Positions 4,084 to 5,225 of a stretch of 5,225 bases of DNA are shown in pieces. The position numbers and the translations under genes were made by a program. The notes below the pieces were generated by a model, which saw only the letters and a program-made list of their open reading frames with translations, was not told where the DNA came from and did no database searches. Position 1 is the first letter of the stretch; every line of letters starts with the position of its first letter. The DNA is from Mycobacterium sp. (GTDB lineage Bacteria > Actinomycetota > Actinomycetes > Mycobacteriales > Mycobacteriaceae), in assembly GCA_025965815.1 (NCBI GenBank), contig JAOPWF010000509.1, forward strand, positions 1 to 5,225. Direction: 5' to 3'.

Positions 4084-5225
4084 ATGCCTAAGCTCACTGA
4101 CCTGCCGTTGCAGGTAGCGGCCAAAGTCCAGCAGTACGCCGAGCGCGGCTCGGCCGAACTGCACTATGCCCGCAAGATGTTCGAGGCAGGCGCATTCAAG
4201 CTGGAGCCGCCGCAGAACATCGCCGCCATGGTCGCCGACATCCGGCGCTGGGGCGAGTTCGGCATGATCCCGGCGCTGAACGCGCGCCGCACACCCGATG
4301 GTGCCGCGGTCATCGACGACGACGGTGAGATGACCTTCAAGGAGCTTGACGACGCCGCCCACGCGGCGGCGAACGGGCTACTGGCCATGGGAATCAAGGG
4401 TGGTGACGGGGTCGCGATCCTGGCGCGCAACCACCGGTGGTTCCTCACCGCCGTCTACGGCGCCGCCCGTACCGGGGCCCGCATCATCCTGCTCAACAGC
4501 GAGTTCTCCGGGCCACAGATCAAGGAGGTGTCCGAACGCGAGGGCGCCAAGCTGATCATCTACGACGACGAGTACTGCCAGGCGGTCTCCACGGCCGATC
4601 CGCCGCTGGGCAAGCTGCGGGCCCTTGAGGTCAACCCCGACAAGGACGAGCCATCGGGCAGCACCGACGAAACGCTGGCCGACCTGATCGAGCGCAGCAG
4701 CAAGAAACCCGCGCCGAAGGTGAGCAAGCATTCGTCGGTCATCATTCTGACCAGCGGCACCACGGGTACTCCCAAGGGTGCCAACCGGAGTACGCCACCG
4801 TCGTTGGCGCCTATTGGCGGCGTGCTCTCGCATGTGCCGTTCAAGTCCGGCGAGGTGACGTCGCTGCCGGCGCCGATGTTCCACGCGCTGGGGTATCTGC
4901 ACGCGACGATCGCGATGATGCTGGGCAGCACGCTGGTGCTGCGGCGCAGGTTCAAGCCTGCGACGGTGCTGGAGGACATCGAGAAGCACAAGGTGACCGC
5001 GATGGTGGTGGTCCCGGTGATGTTGTCGCGGATCCTGGACACGCTGGAGAAGATGGAGCGCAAGCCCGACTTGTCCAGCCTGCGCATCGTGTTCGTGTCC
5101 GGCTCGCAGCTGGGGGCGGAGCTGGCCAACCGGGGGCTCAAGGATCTCGGGCCGGTGGTCTACAACCTCTACGGCTCGACCGAGATCGCGTTCGCCACCA
5201 TCGCTCGGCCCAAGGATCTCTCGAT
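4084..5225 (+). CDS. fadD2: Fatty acyl-CoA ligase (AMP-binding, ANL superfamily), 3' truncated by the window
   Basis: This cytoplasmic adenylate-forming enzyme activates a fatty acid with ATP to an acyl-adenylate and transfers it to CoA. Only the first 380 codons lie in the window; the frame is open to the edge and the C-terminal subdomain is missing. Family ligases are about 550 residues long. Visible motifs are the P-loop T223-S-G-T-T-G-T-P-K231-G, the substrate-site motif P264-M-F-H267-A-L-G, and the adenine motif Y363-G-S-T-E367. Residues 1-75 form the N-terminal extension typical of this FadD group (M-P-K-L-T-D-L-P). The ATG at 4084 is chosen because translation from it matches the family N-terminus and it follows a -10 at leaderless spacing. 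It is divergent from polD2 with 55 bp between starts, the arrangement of Rv0269c-Rv0270 in M. tuberculosis, which supports the name fadD2. A fatty acyl-AMP ligase cannot be fully excluded on a partial sequence. Confidence 0.88.
   Translation, partial: MPKLTDLPLQVAAKVQQYAERGSAELHYARKMFEAGAFKLEPPQNIAAMVADIRRWGEFGMIPALNARRTPDGAAVIDDDGEMTFKELDDAAHAAANGLLAMGIKGGDGVAILARNHRWFLTAVYGAARTGARIILLNSEFSGPQIKEVSEREGAKLIIYDDEYCQAVSTADPPLGKLRALEVNPDKDEPSGSTDETLADLIERSSKKPAPKVSKHSSVIILTSGTTGTPKGANRSTPPSLAPIGGVLSHVPFKSGEVTSLPAPMFHALGYLHATIAMMLGSTLVLRRRFKPATVLEDIEKHKVTAMVVVPVMLSRILDTLEKMERKPDLSSLRIVFVSGSQLGAELANRGLKDLGPVVYNLYGSTEIAFATIARPKDLS

Noticed and set aside
4029..4124. 32-residue N-terminal extension of the polymerase
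   Set aside because: It would overlap the fadD2 start on the other strand and remove the promoter space. The extra residues have no family similarity, and the ATG at 4028 fits a leaderless start.
4378..5141. Long minus-strand open frames (203 and 193 codons) opposite fadD2
   Set aside because: They are antisense shadows produced by high-GC codon bias. The plus-strand frame carries all the acyl-CoA ligase motifs without interruption.

Overview
The window looks like chromosomal DNA from a high-GC actinobacterium, most likely a Mycobacterium/Mycolicibacterium. Three things point there: a mycobacterial-type lipoprotein with a PknH-like sensor domain, a stand-alone LigD-type polymerase (PolD2-like) next to a divergent fatty acyl-CoA ligase (FadD2-like), and short -10 boxes placed so that transcription would start on the start codon. 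The same polymerase/ligase pair is known in M. tuberculosis as Rv0269c and Rv0270 (recalled from general knowledge, not searched).

Layout. A DedA-family membrane protein (33-707, minus) lies downstream of, and in the same direction as, an SGNH/GDSL hydrolase (804-1574, minus), with 96 bp between them. A 447-bp divergent intergenic region (1575-2021) follows. It holds several inverted repeats and no convincing gene, and it ends in a strong Shine-Dalgarno for a PknH-sensor-type lipoprotein (2022-2690, plus). A 102-bp convergent gap separates that gene from the polymerase gene (2793-4028, minus). Finally, a 55-bp divergent promoter region leads to fadD2 (4084 to the window edge, plus, truncated at about 380 codons).

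Functional reading. The left half (about 1-2700) encodes envelope-related functions: a polytopic membrane protein, an esterase-type hydrolase and a surface lipoprotein. Its sampled base composition is lower (about 57-60% G+C) than the right half (about 67-72% in sampled lines), so it may be an accessory or more recently acquired block beside the conserved polD2-fadD2 pair. The right half combines DNA repair synthesis (polD2) and fatty-acid activation (fadD2). These share a promoter region but no obvious pathway.

No RNA genes, mobile elements, CRISPR arrays, tRNAs or defence systems were found. The points most worth a second look are the compact, apparently doubly leaderless polD2/fadD2 promoter, a DedA protein that has lost a normally conserved arginine, and an 18-bp perfect inverted repeat upstream of the lipoprotein.
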